In this document: positions 1 to 10,600 of the stretch, piece after piece
Layout of the letters: each line of letters opens with the position of its first letter
Numbering within the stretch: the stretch's first letter is position 1
NCBI RefSeq assembly: GCF_024171535.1
Contig: NZ_JALJZV010000003.1
Coordinates: forward strand, 124,001 to 188,000
Direction of reading: 5' to 3'
Source: Flavobacterium sp. HSC-61S13
GTDB taxonomy: Bacteria; Bacteroidota; Bacteroidia; Flavobacteriales; Flavobacteriaceae
DNA length: 64,000 bases
Made by a program: the position numbers and the translations under genes
Notes under the pieces: generated by a model
Told to the model about the DNA's origin: nothing
Database searches by the model: none
Seen by the model: only the letters and a program-made list of their open reading frames with translations

Positions 1-3000
1 TTGGAATTGGGCATTCATTGAAGGTTAAAGTAAAATCACTTTCATCGATACACAAACCGTCATCAGACTTCGCATAAACATAAATGGTCTGAGTAAATCT
101 AATTACCGTACCGGATACCAATTCTTGACCTTGACCTCCAGCCTGGGTGAAATATCGGTTGTTTCCTGTAAGCGGTTCTAGTATATAATTTTCACATTCT
201 AAGGTTTTGTCATCAAAGACATCTGCTATAACCTCTGCAGTAATCGAAACCTGATAGGAAACTTCCTCATAACAGTCCCCTCCATTATCTTGGAGTACAA
301 AAATCGTATGTACACCCGGTTCACTTAGTAAGTCTCCAGATTTATATTCTTGACCGGCTTTTGCCGATTTAGTATAATAATGCTGCCCCGCTTCCAGATC
401 AGGAAATAGATAAGCTCCACAGATATGAATATCCTCTCGATCTTCGGGAATGATTCCAGTATTTGTTCGCAAAAGCCAGTTAAAACTCTCGACACAGCCC
501 GTTCTTAGGTCGTCCACTCTAATCTGAATTGTTTTGTTTATTTCAGGATTTTCAATCAAGAATTCCTGTGGATTGACAATTTCCATTTCCTCTGGCATCT
601 GATAATAAGCGAATTGGTAATCCTCTGCAGTGGCTCCAGACAACATCTGCGCTTCGATCTGGGTCAAGTCTAAAACTATCGGAACTACAGATTTTCGACA
701 GAAATCCAAAGTTTCCGGTGCTTGCATCACTGTCGAGATAGGTGGAAAAATCTCGATGATTCGTTCCCCTTCTACCATACAACCGATTTCCGTATATTCG
801 CCAATTACCTTATAAACCCCACTCTCACAAACTTCTAGATCGGGCTGATCTGCTCCAACGATCAATTGACCGTCTTTAAACCATTGTATACCCACATTGT
901 CAATTCCCAGTCCAGAATGTATGGTCACACATTCGGTATCACATAGCGCCGTCCCTTGAGACACGAGTAAATCCGCCCCGAGATCAAGATTCCCCAGATT
1001 AAAACTACCGGCGTTAAAAAACACCGCCGAGGAATGTGCCACCGTACTGCAAAAATCAATCACCGCCAATTTGATGCGGTATTTACGTCCTGGAATCACG
1101 TGCACAGTCTCCGATTCCATAGGTCTGGTTAATCCTACGAAATCAATATATCCATAATAAGGATTATCAACATTATTGGCATAATGTTTCCAATAGAGTT
1201 CTGGATACGAGCTCGGACAATTTTTTCCTGTTTTAGAAGTATCGGTAATGGTATGCAATGCAATTGGAACATCCGTTCCTTTGATCTTTGCCAAATTCAC
1301 TCCTTCCCCGGTGGTTTCGTCAATCAACCAAGCGGCAAATAAAGCTCCTGCAGCACAACCCACATTAGTACAATCGGAATGGTAACTGTTGGATGCAAAT
1401 AGATATTCAAATTTAATCGAGTCTTTTATCGAGAAGAAATCAAACTCGATCTGAGTTACCCGTTTCTTTGGTATGTTAACCGGACCTCCTCCTGCATCTG
1501 CAATGGCATCATTGATATCCTTATCCCCGAGCCACCTTTCATCATTAGCTCCCCGTCTATCAAAGGAACTATTTTGGGCTGGACCTGGCACGTATTGAAC
1601 TTCATTTGTCGACAGTACTATTCCTTCCTCAAAAGGAAAATCCGTTTGACCTTTATTAAAGTAACCGACCGTATTATAAGACATTGCCTTTGGACTGCCA
1701 TCGCCATTTTGATATCGCACATTGGACACCAAATCACAATTGGACTTAATCAGCACATCTTTTACCAATTCCTCCAAGGTGTAGTCTTCTCCACTCGGAC
1801 TCACTTCCAAATAATGTGGAGAAATGATACAGAGGTTAAACATCGCTTTCAGATTTGCACTGGTGGTAGCTAATCGGACGTAATACTTTTGTCCCGGAGT
1901 TAGATTATTAAATGATTTAGATGTTATGCTAGACGTCAGCGTAAAGCACTCAATAGCTGTATTGGTGATCGAATCACAAGATTGACCATATAAAGCTGCA
2001 TACAAAGTAGGTCTTGACGATCCTTTCCAATCTTTCAGCTTCAATTCTTGTTGTTTATACTTAGCGGTAAATTCAAACCAGATATCGCGTTTTACAGTGG
2101 TATTATTTTCACAGCTCGGCCGCACCACTGTGGCTGTCTCCATATTTAAGGTAGAGGCAGAAACCACTTGTTCACATTCGAAGCCTTCACTAACCGGAAT
2201 CGTTATGGCTCCTTCACAACCGTTGTTTTCGTTAACCACCGTCATTCCATCACGGCTAGTTGACCAATCACTAGTTGTTTGTCCATCTTGGCATTTGGCT
2301 CTAACATAGAAGGTATAAGCCCTACCCGATTGCAATCCCGTTATCGTGGTTTGCGGATTACCCGAAACTGAAGTTATTGAAATTGGCGTTGCCGTCTCAT
2401 CCTGACCGTAATCAACAACCAAAACCTCCCATTGGCTAGTCGATCCGTATTGCTGCCATTCTAAATCGACAGTAGTATCCGTCTGATCAACGATTTTAAC
2501 ATAATACGGTTCTGGACAATTGATCACTTTTTTAAGATGGATGTTATCTAGATATAAATACGAATTATTATTACTCACCATACCCACATGCCAACCAATA
2601 TACACATCGGCCTGTATCTTATCTACAAAAACGACCTCTTCGACATAATCACCCAATCGATAGGTTTTTGCGGGTACTAAGATCGAATCGAATTTGGTCA
2701 CATCAGCGCCTTGTGTCGACAAGCGCACCTCGAAATTGTTATCATTGCCCGTCGAGGTTCTATAATGGTATTTTAACATATATAGACCACCATCTAACCT
2801 AAAATTTGGGGAGATTAACCAATCGTCATAAGGTTTAACACCCGAATAATACATGGCTTGATTGCCCTCATAAACATTGCTTGTCGTGGTTCTCCAAATA
2901 GATCCTAATCCAATCTCTTCTTTGTCTTTATTAAAGCTCGTCCAACATCGAATAGTGTTTGTATTTGAATTAAATCCTTCCCAAAAAGGCGACTCGTAAT

Positions 3001-6000
3001 AATCACATAGAGTCACAAATTTAAAAGGTCCATTCCATATACTGTATGCTCCATTACCACAAACCGTACGCACATAATATTCGTAGTCGGTATTGTGTTC
3101 CAACAATACCCCTAAATGATCCAGCGTCGCGGTTGTCTGTTTTTGATTGGTTAGCAAACCATTGGAAACCGGAGGCCCACCTCCTTCTTTTTGTATATAA
3201 TATTCCCAAGAATTCGCATTAAAATCATCGGTCCAACTCATGGTCACTTCTCGTTTTCCGACCGCAGTCACTCCCAATTTCAAGGGCTCGGGACAACCCG
3301 TAACCTCTTCTATAAAAACATTATCCACATAAATATCGGTATAACGTGATGACGAGGTAACATGCCATGCTATATTCACAGCGCCGGTGATTCCAGAAAT
3401 AAAAACATACTCCTGCCTCCATTGGGTGATTGGGTCGTACTTCTTTTTGGGCACCACTACTTTGGTGAAGTTTTTAGTATCTACCCCCAAATTAGATGCT
3501 AACACTTCGAATTCGTAGTCGTAAGTAGTACTTGAGGCTGTTCTATAATGATATTTTAAACGATAGAACTTATTTTGTTCCATTACAATTTTAGGAGATA
3601 TCAACCAGTCATTATGCGGTAATTTCAAAGTATCACTACCTGAAGAAAAGCCGTCAAAATAGGCCGCATGAGTACCTTCATATCGCGTTGTCGAAAGCCT
3701 CCAAATATTAGAATTACCGTTCGGCGTAACATCTCCATTTTCATCAACAACAGTCCAGCAAATTAAGGATTTCGAATCCGCATTAAAGCCCTCCCAAAAT
3801 GGCGTCGGATAGTCAATGCAACCGGTTCTGAAATCAAATGGTCCAGACCACTCACTGTACTCCCCATTGCCACAACTCGTTCTAACATAAAATTCATAGG
3901 GCGAATTGGGTTGAAAGGCATTGCCCGTAAAATCCTGAGTCACTATGGTTTCTTTACTATTCGTTGCAATTCCTGCGGTCGTCGGTACGCTGCCTCCGGG
4001 TTGCTGTACCACATATTCCCAGCTGCTGCCGTACTTATCACTCCACAACAGCGTAACCTCATTGTATTTTTCGTCTTTAGTATTTAACGCTAAAGGTTCC
4101 GGACAAGTCAGCACTTCTTCAAAGAAAACATTATCTAGATAAAGATAGGTCGCACTATTTTGGGTAGTAACCTGCCAAGCAATATTGATCTCAGCAGTGA
4201 TATTGTCTACAAACATTTTTCTTTCTAGATAACTTGAGTTTCTATGCCCATTTTCGACAGCTAAAACCGTGTTAAAATCATTTACAGCATTGCCATTCGT
4301 TGACAGCATAACCCGAAAGTCATTCGAGTAAGAAGTACTTGTTTTAAAATGATATTTTAGTCGATATATTTTAGAGGCATTAATATTAAAAGCAGGGCTG
4401 ATCAACCAATCATCGTGTGTTCGGTTTGACTGTCCATAAAAACTCATGGCCCGATTCCCCTCATAACTATCAAATGAACCACTAGTAGTCCAGATATTAG
4501 AGCCGGTTGGCGAGGTTGCATCGTTATTCGCATCAATAATACGCCAACATTGTATAGAAGGACTCGTTGTATTAAAACCTTCCCAGTACGGCAATGGCAA
4601 CGCATCACAGCTCGTTTTAAAGAGAATTGGTCCCACCCACGGACTGTTTTTACCCGGGCCACAACTCGATCGAACATAAAACTCATACCAGGTATCGGGT
4701 TGTAAATTGACAGACCCCGATCCCGATGTTCTATTGACCTTTTGCTTTTTTGTTTTTGTTAAAGCACCACTACCTACGGGTTGCACGCCCGACGGCAGTT
4801 GCACATAATATTCCCAGTTGGCATTCACACTGTCTTTCCATTCAAAGGTCGCTTCATCCTTTTTTATATCCGTTACTTCCACTTCTTCATCTGGCCCGTA
4901 ACAATCAATCTTCTTAATCGACACCAAATCGATATAGACATCCGCAGTTCCTGTAGCAACGACATGCCAAGCGAGATGAACAATCCCTGTAACATTTTGA
5001 ACAAACAGCGTTTTTTTTATGTAAGTAGCGTTGTTCCGCTTTTCCGCAGGCTGCAAAACCGTTGTAAAGTTAGCAGGGGCTTTACCGGTGGTAGAAAGCA
5101 ATACCTCAAATTCATTGGAATATGAAGTCGACGTTCGATAATAATATGTTATGGCATAAATACCGCCATTCATTTCAATTTCGGGAGAAATCAAATAATC
5201 ATCGTGGGTTGTCGATGAATTACGCCCATCAAAATACATCGTTCTATCCCCTTCATGCACCGAAGAATTATGTTGTCTCCACGCATTAGCACCATTGCTC
5301 ATGCGATCATTATTATGGTCAATTATGGTCCAACAAGCATAAGTATTTGAGGTTGTATTAAATCCTTCTGAATACGGAAGAACCATCGGTAGACAATCGG
5401 TCCTAAAATTAAAAGGTCCTATCCATTCTCCAAAAATACCGTTGACACATTTAGCGCGAACATAAAAATCATAGATGGTGTTTGCTGTAAGCGGACTGTT
5501 GTTGAAATCATTGGTAAGCACCACTTGCGTAGTGGTTGTAGGTACTCCCGCCCCCATCGGTCCGTTACCATTGAGTTCATCGACATAATACTCCCAAGAG
5601 TTATTGATGCTGTCTTGCCACGATACGGTAGCCTGCGATGTTAAGATATTCGAAAACTCCAAATTTTGAGGTTCTATACACTCTAATTCATCGACAAACA
5701 CATGATCGATATAAAGATAGGTATAACTCTGAGTGGTCACGTGCCAGGCAAAATATACGGATCCATGTAAATTATCCAGATAGACAATCTCTTCTCTCCA
5801 ATCTCCATTGCGGTCAATCTTTTTCGGTACTACTACCCTAGTAAAATCGCTGATGTCAAAACCATTTGTTGACGCTAAAACCTCAAATTCGTTGTCGTAC
5901 GAAGTACTTGTTTTGTAGTGATAACGCAGTTTATAAGTTTTGGTGGAATCGACTGTAAATTGCGGTGAAATCAACCAATCATCATTACGCGGACCGCCGT

Positions 6001-7189
6001 AGAAATACATACATCCATTGCCTTGAAATGTCCCAAAATTATAGGGCCTCCAAATATTACTTCCAGTAGGTGAGGTGGAATCTTTATTTTGGTCGACAAT
6101 TTTCCAACAAGATTGAGTTGTTGAATCGGAATTAAAACCCTCCCAAAACGGCAAACTAAAAGCCATACACAAAGTCCTAAAATTAACGGGGCCCACCCAT
6201 ATACTCTTGTCAGTAGCTGCACAAACCTTTCTTACCCATACAAAATAATTTTGATTGGGCGTTAGATTAGTTAACGTTGTAGTTAATGCATTGGTGACCG
6301 TAATTACCGGGGTCTGATTGCCGGTAGGCGCTGTATTGTCAGTACTTAAGTAAACCTCATAATTATCCGCAGTACTGCCCGAAGGAGCTGTCCACGCCAA
6401 CACAGCACTTGTGGTTTGCACCTGGCTCTGTACGAGGTTTTTGGGACCAGGACAACTGACTTTAGACAATTCTACATTATCAACCGCGGCTGGAGGTTGA
6501 TTAAAAACGGAACTGTCGTTAATCCACTCGAAGACTATTTTCACTTGTTGTCCAGCATATTGCGTGAGATCAACTACTATTTTTTCCTCCACAAAAGCAA
6601 CTTGCTCACACATGTGCTCTTTTACCTTGACTCCACCACTGCTAGTGACCGATATTCTACTACCTGCAGTTGGGGTAAATGTTGTAGGTATCACCCACAC
6701 GTTCATATAATCGTATACGCTCGTAATTTTTTCCCCAGCTAATCGCCAATCAAAACTCAACAAATACTCACTGGTATTAGCTGCAATCGGAATCGCTTGA
6801 CTCACCGCATGAGAAACCGCGGCGCTACCTGAATAAGTATTGGATACACCGCTATCATCTGAGATGTACATCGATTTAGCACCCCCATTATTAACTGCTG
6901 TACCAATATACCAGCCGTTATACGTATCATTAAAAAAAGTCCATTTGACCACTCCATCAAAATCGTCGCTAAAAACAACATTGGCCGGATTGGTTGTTTT
7001 TAAAACAGCTAAGGATTCAAATATAAAGCAGGGCTGTAAATACAGCTCTGGGGCAAACGCTCTTGCTTGCCATAAGACAGGCTCTTCATAAATTTCTGTT
7101 CTTAACCCGGCACCGTAACTTTTAGTATTTGTAAACAGAAAACCAAGAAAAAAAATGAAAAATGAAAATAAAAGGTTTAATTTATTCAT
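1..7189 (-). CDS. Giant T9SS type B modular surface protein G1 (C-terminus outside window)
   Basis: An open frame runs from an ATG at 7189 to the window edge without a stop, about 2396 codons. It begins with a signal peptide (MNKLNLLFSFFIFFLGFLF). Residues ~57-246 form a choice-of-anchor J-like domain unlike the later ones, followed by a fibronectin III domain. Five further J-like plus FN3 units follow, marked by E-G-F-N near residues 353, 607, 872, 1135 and 1406. Then come a beta domain (~1660), a choice-of-anchor L domain (~1800-2066, ending in F-D-L-G-x-L-D-L-G) and Ig-like segments. The last visible residues are NECPIP, which in the paralogues open the type B sorting domain, so about 80 residues are missing. 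It is probably exported by the T9SS and surface-exposed, with an adhesive role inferred from domain content. It is the longest repeat array of the six paralogues here. Confidence 0.85.
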   Translation of the reverse strand, partial: MNKLNLLFSFFIFFLGFLFTNTKSYGAGLRTEIYEEPVLWQARAFAPELYLQPCFIFESLAVLKTTNPANVVFSDDFDGVVKWTFFNDTYNGWYIGTAVNNGGAKSMYISDDSGVSNTYSGSAAVSHAVSQAIPIAANTSEYLLSFDWRLAGEKITSVYDYMNVWVIPTTFTPTAGSRISVTSSGGVKVKEHMCEQVAFVEEKIVVDLTQYAGQQVKIVFEWINDSSVFNQPPAAVDNVELSKVSCPGPKNLVQSQVQTTSAVLAWTAPSGSTADNYEVYLSTDNTAPTGNQTPVITVTNALTTTLTNLTPNQNYFVWVRKVCAATDKSIWVGPVNFRTLCMAFSLPFWEGFNSDSTTQSCWKIVDQNKDSTSPTGSNIWRPYNFGTFQGNGCMYFYGGPRNDDWLISPQFTVDSTKTYKLRYHYKTSTSYDNEFEVLASTNGFDISDFTRVVVPKKIDRNGDWREEIVYLDNLHGSVYFAWHVTTQSYTYLYIDHVFVDELECIEPQNLEFSNILTSQATVSWQDSINNSWEYYVDELNGNGPMGAGVPTTTTQVVLTNDFNNSPLTANTIYDFYVRAKCVNGIFGEWIGPFNFRTDCLPMVLPYSEGFNTTSNTYACWTIIDHNNDRMSNGANAWRQHNSSVHEGDRTMYFDGRNSSTTHDDYLISPEIEMNGGIYAITYYYRTSTSYSNEFEVLLSTTGKAPANFTTVLQPAEKRNNATYIKKTLFVQNVTGIVHLAWHVVATGTADVYIDLVSIKKIDCYGPDEEVEVTDIKKDEATFEWKDSVNANWEYYVQLPSGVQPVGSGALTKTKKQKVNRTSGSGSVNLQPDTWYEFYVRSSCGPGKNSPWVGPILFKTSCDALPLPYWEGFNTTSPSIQCWRIIDANNDATSPTGSNIWTTSGSFDSYEGNRAMSFYGQSNRTHDDWLISPAFNINASKIYRLKYHFKTSTSYSNDFRVMLSTNGNAVNDFNTVLAVENGHRNSSYLERKMFVDNITAEINIAWQVTTQNSATYLYLDNVFFEEVLTCPEPLALNTKDEKYNEVTLLWSDKYGSSWEYVVQQPGGSVPTTAGIATNSKETIVTQDFTGNAFQPNSPYEFYVRTSCGNGEYSEWSGPFDFRTGCIDYPTPFWEGFNADSKSLICWTVVDENGDVTPNGNSNIWRLSTTRYEGTHAAYFDGFSSGSDTLKLPHNDWLISPKIVMEQNKFYRLKYHYRTASSTTYDYEFEVLASNLGVDTKNFTKVVVPKKKYDPITQWRQEYVFISGITGAVNIAWHVTSSSRYTDIYVDNVFIEEVTGCPEPLKLGVTAVGKREVTMSWTDDFNANSWEYYIQKEGGGPPVSNGLLTNQKQTTATLDHLGVLLEHNTDYEYYVRTVCGNGAYSIWNGPFKFVTLCDYYESPFWEGFNSNTNTIRCWTSFNKDKEEIGLGSIWRTTTSNVYEGNQAMYYSGVKPYDDWLISPNFRLDGGLYMLKYHYRTSTGNDNNFEVRLSTQGADVTKFDSILVPAKTYRLGDYVEEVVFVDKIQADVYIGWHVGMVSNNNSYLYLDNIHLKKVINCPEPYYVKIVDQTDTTVDLEWQQYGSTSQWEVLVVDYGQDETATPISITSVSGNPQTTITGLQSGRAYTFYVRAKCQDGQTTSDWSTSRDGMTVVNENNGCEGAITIPVSEGFECEQVVSASTLNMETATVVRPSCENNTTVKRDIWFEFTAKYKQQELKLKDWKGSSRPTLYAALYGQSCDSITNTAIECFTLTSSITSKSFNNLTPGQKYYVRLATTSANLKAMFNLCIISPHYLEVSPSGEDYTLEELVKDVLIKSNCDLVSNVRYQNGDGSPKAMSYNTVGYFNKGQTDFPFEEGIVLSTNEVQYVPGPAQNSSFDRRGANDERWLGDKDINDAIADAGGGPVNIPKKRVTQIEFDFFSIKDSIKFEYLFASNSYHSDCTNVGCAAGALFAAWLIDETTGEGVNLAKIKGTDVPIALHTITDTSKTGKNCPSSYPELYWKHYANNVDNPYYGYIDFVGLTRPMESETVHVIPGRKYRIKLAVIDFCSTVAHSSAVFFNAGSFNLGNLDLGADLLVSQGTALCDTECVTIHSGLGIDNVGIQWFKDGQLIVGADQPDLEVCESGVYKVIGEYTEIGCMVEGERIIEIFPPISTVMQAPETLDFCRKSVVPIVLDLTQIEAQMLSGATAEDYQFAYYQMPEEMEIVNPQEFLIENPEINKTIQIRVDDLRTGCVESFNWLLRTNTGIIPEDREDIHICGAYLFPDLEAGQHYYTKSAKAGQEYKSGDLLSEPGVHTIFVLQDNGGDCYEEVSYQVSITAEVIADVFDDKTLECENYILEPLTGNNRYFTQAGGQGQELVSGTVIRFTQTIYVYAKSDDGLCIDESDFTLTFNECPIP

Positions 7190-7226
7190 AATTCTATATT
7201 ATTTAGTTATTTAACGCTCATTATTT

Positions 7227-7234
7227 CAAATATA
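7227..7234 (-). promoter_or_regulatory. -7 promoter box of G1
   Basis: The minus strand reads TATATTTG, a match to the Bacteroidetes -7 consensus TAnnTTTG, 37 nt upstream of the ATG. Twenty nt further upstream lies a block reading TTTTTAACATTTTTAGTAAA, which recurs at the same distance before G4 and G5. Confidence 0.6.
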
Positions 7235-7529
7235 TACATTAATGACATATTTATTTTACTAAAAATGTTAAAAAAACGAATTAACAATTAAACTACAAAC
7301 CTTAAAAATATTTAATTAAAAAACTTACAACCAACTCAATACCCTCTTAAATATATTGTTAAAAAGCCGTTTCTTTATGTTAACGAAAAGCAAAAACAGC
7401 AGTAACAACTGCTATTTAAAAAGCTAACTAACAAAACATTACGCTAATTAGTCGACATCAATCGCTGATTTCACTATCCAATTAGACCATTGACTTCGAC
7501 TTCAATTTCTTGTTTCGCGCTGATCTAAA

Positions 7530-7567
7530 AAAAACGGGGCTATCTCCTGTGAGATAACCCCGTTTTT
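7530..7567 (-). terminator. Rho-independent terminator after G2
   Basis: Near-perfect 17-bp hairpin (core cggggctatctc / gagataaccccg, loop CTGT on the plus strand) about 65 nt past the G2 stop. The single plus-strand C/A mismatch becomes a G-U pair in minus-strand RNA, and the A-run at 7527-7534 becomes a U-tract there, so the hairpin fits termination of G2. Confidence 0.75.
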
Positions 7568-7631
7568 GTAACCCGAAATAAACCGCTAAGTCCGTGCGAC
7601 ATAGTTATGGACTCAGACCGTTTACCCCATG

Positions 7632-10600
7632 CTATTTATTGATTTGCACCCAACCCGTTCTCGTCTTTCCATGTGCAATCACCACATAGTAATAAGTGCC
7701 ATCGGGAAGCAATTTTCCACTTTTATTTTGTCCAACCCATTGATTGGTATAAACACCTTGATATGAAAACACCTCTGTACCATAGCGGTTGTAAATCACC
7801 ACACTGGTAGCTCCGTGTTTGGACAAATCAAAAGCATCATTAAACCCGTCGCCATTTGGAGATATTCCTTTGGGAATAGGACATTCTTCAAAACGTACTT
7901 CGAAACTACTTTCATCAATACACAATCCATCGGGCGACGAGGCATAGACATAGATTCTTTGCGTATCCAGAATAATCGTTCCGACAGCCAATTCCGTTCC
8001 CCGCCCACCACTTTGAGTAAAATAGCGGTTGTGTTCTGATAGCGCCTTGAGTTCATGAAACTCGCATTTCAAATTTAGATCAGCGAAAACATCGGCTTTT
8101 ACCGCCTCGGTGATGGCTATATGATATGCCGTCTCCTCATAGCAACCCGCGCCATTATCCTGAAAAACGTATATTTTATATAATCCAGCACTATCTAATA
8201 CATCACCCGGTTTATATTGATCACCCTGAGCGGCGGCTAGCGTATAATATGCCTGATTGCTTTCCAAAGCAGGAAAGGTATACGTTGCACACACCTTAAC
8301 GTCTTCACGAGCCGCTGGCATGCTTCCCGCCGTAGATTTTAAGGTGATTTCAAAAATCTCCGTACAACCGGTATATAAGTCTTCCACCAATTGATAGACC
8401 TTGACATCAAATGCGGTGACTTTGACCACATATGCCTTAGGATTCGCAACGGCATTTTCACCGATTTCGGCCGCTGCTTTAGTTTCGAAATAGGTAAAGG
8501 CATACCTCATTGGATCTGCCGTACCCAGCATTCTTTTCTCTACCTGAGTCAGGTCGATCTCCAAATCCTTTAATGACGTTCGACAAATGGTCAAAATCTC
8601 CGGTTTAGCCAAAACCTTAGAAATGGCAGGAAAGATCTCGACTTTAACCGAACCACTCGTTTCACAATTCACTTCTAGGTATTTTGCCATAATTTTATAG
8701 GTTCCACTTACAGTGACCTCTAAATCCGGACCCTTTTCATTCGGAATCAAAACCTCGTCTCTAAACCATCGGATATCCACTGCCGCAGGATCTGAACTTA
8801 AACCCGATTTGATCGTTTTCGATTCTCCATCGCAAAGGGCATTGTTGGTTTCTACCAACATATCTACACCTAAGTCCACACTGCCCAAATCGAAACTCGC
8901 TGCGTTAAAAAACACGGCAGAGGTATGTAAAACATTGGGACAAAAATCGGCGACAGCCAATTTAATGCGGTATTTTTTACCAGCTTTTACAGGAATCTTC
9001 TCAGAGCTCATCGGCACGGTTAGCCCCACGTAATTAACCGGAGCATCCAATTTACTGTCCTGAATGTTATCATAGTATTTCGAGAAAAACGTAGGATTCA
9101 TACTTCTACAAGCCGCTCCCGACTTATTGGAATCGCGTATGGTCGACAAGGCAATAGGTTCTGTAGTACCCGGAACTAAAGCCAAATTTTGCCCCTCACC
9201 CGTTGCAATTTCCGTCAACCATGCCGCAAACAAAGCACCTCCCTCTTTACAGACATAGGTACAGCCACGATCATAACTTTCCGAGGCAAAGAGGTATTCA
9301 AAATTCAACGAATCCTTGATCGGTATAAAGTCAAATTCCAAAACCGAGACATATTTATCATCGCCAAATCCAACACCTCCTACCTGCTTAATGACCTCAT
9401 TCAAATCAGCATCACCTGTCCACTTCGGAACCTTGTCCTTCGACGGAACATAATGATGAGGTCCTGGAGTATATTTGACCGCATGCGTTGCCAACACAAT
9501 TCCTTCCTCAAATGGAAAGTCGGCAGTAGCCTTATTAAAGTAGCCCAAGGTATTGATCGCACTGTTATCCCCTGCCTGATATTTGATATTGGATACCAAA
9601 TCACAATTTGATTTAATCAAAACGTCTTTAACCAATTCTTCTACACTGTATTTATCCCCACTCGGACTCACTTCCAAACTAGAGAATTGCGATGTAGTTA
9701 TACACAAACTAAAGATAAAATCGGGATTTTTAACCGTGGTAGCCACCCTTAGAAGATATTTTTTACCCGGAACCAATCCCATAATAATACCGTCACGCCC
9801 CATATTGTTAAACGAGAAACAACTTATCGCCGTATTTACAATAGTAGCGCAATCCTGATCATAAATCGCAATATACATGGTCGATGACGAACTTCCATTG
9901 CTTTCTTGATTGCTATATATATCCGTCATCTTCAACATGTGTTGCGTTGAAGTAGCGGTAAATTCAAACCACACATCTGTCTTAACTCCTGTTGCATGGC
10001 AAAACGGTTCCGATATTTTCGAAATATTTGCCCCAGAGAAAGTTGCCGATATGGTTTTCTCACATTCCAAACCGCTGTTTACCGGTATGGTTAATGCCCC
10101 CGAACATTCATCGTTTAACCCCACTTTGATTGCGGTATTCAAGGGCGTAGACCAATCACTGGTCGTAACATTATCCGAACAAACAGCTCTTACAAAAACG
10201 GAATATGCTTTGCCTTCACTCAAACCAATTAAAGTTGTTTTCGGATTTCCTGTTACTTTTTTAATATTGGCTGCCAAGCCCGTTGGCTGGCTTCCATATC
10301 CGACGATTTCCACTTCCCAATTTGTTATTCCTCCATCTTGCTGCCACTCAATATCGATACTATTGTTAGTAACCGCAGTGGTCTTGACATAATACGGTTC
10401 TGGACATCCTATTATTTTTTTGATACTCATCTTATCTATACTGACTAAGGTCCTGATGCCGGTAGAAGAGACCGCATGCCAGCCAATATTGACCACTCCT
10501 TGGATATTATTGATAAAAACCACCTCTTCTACCCAAGCTTTATTTAAGTATTTCTTGCGAGCGACCAGCGTTTGTTTAAACTTGTCAACAGCCACGCCCT

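Noticed and set aside
9910..10392. Long plus-strand open frames inside the giant genes (e.g. 160 codons here)
   Set aside because: Antisense shadows of long repetitive minus-strand genes; no start signals or family features.
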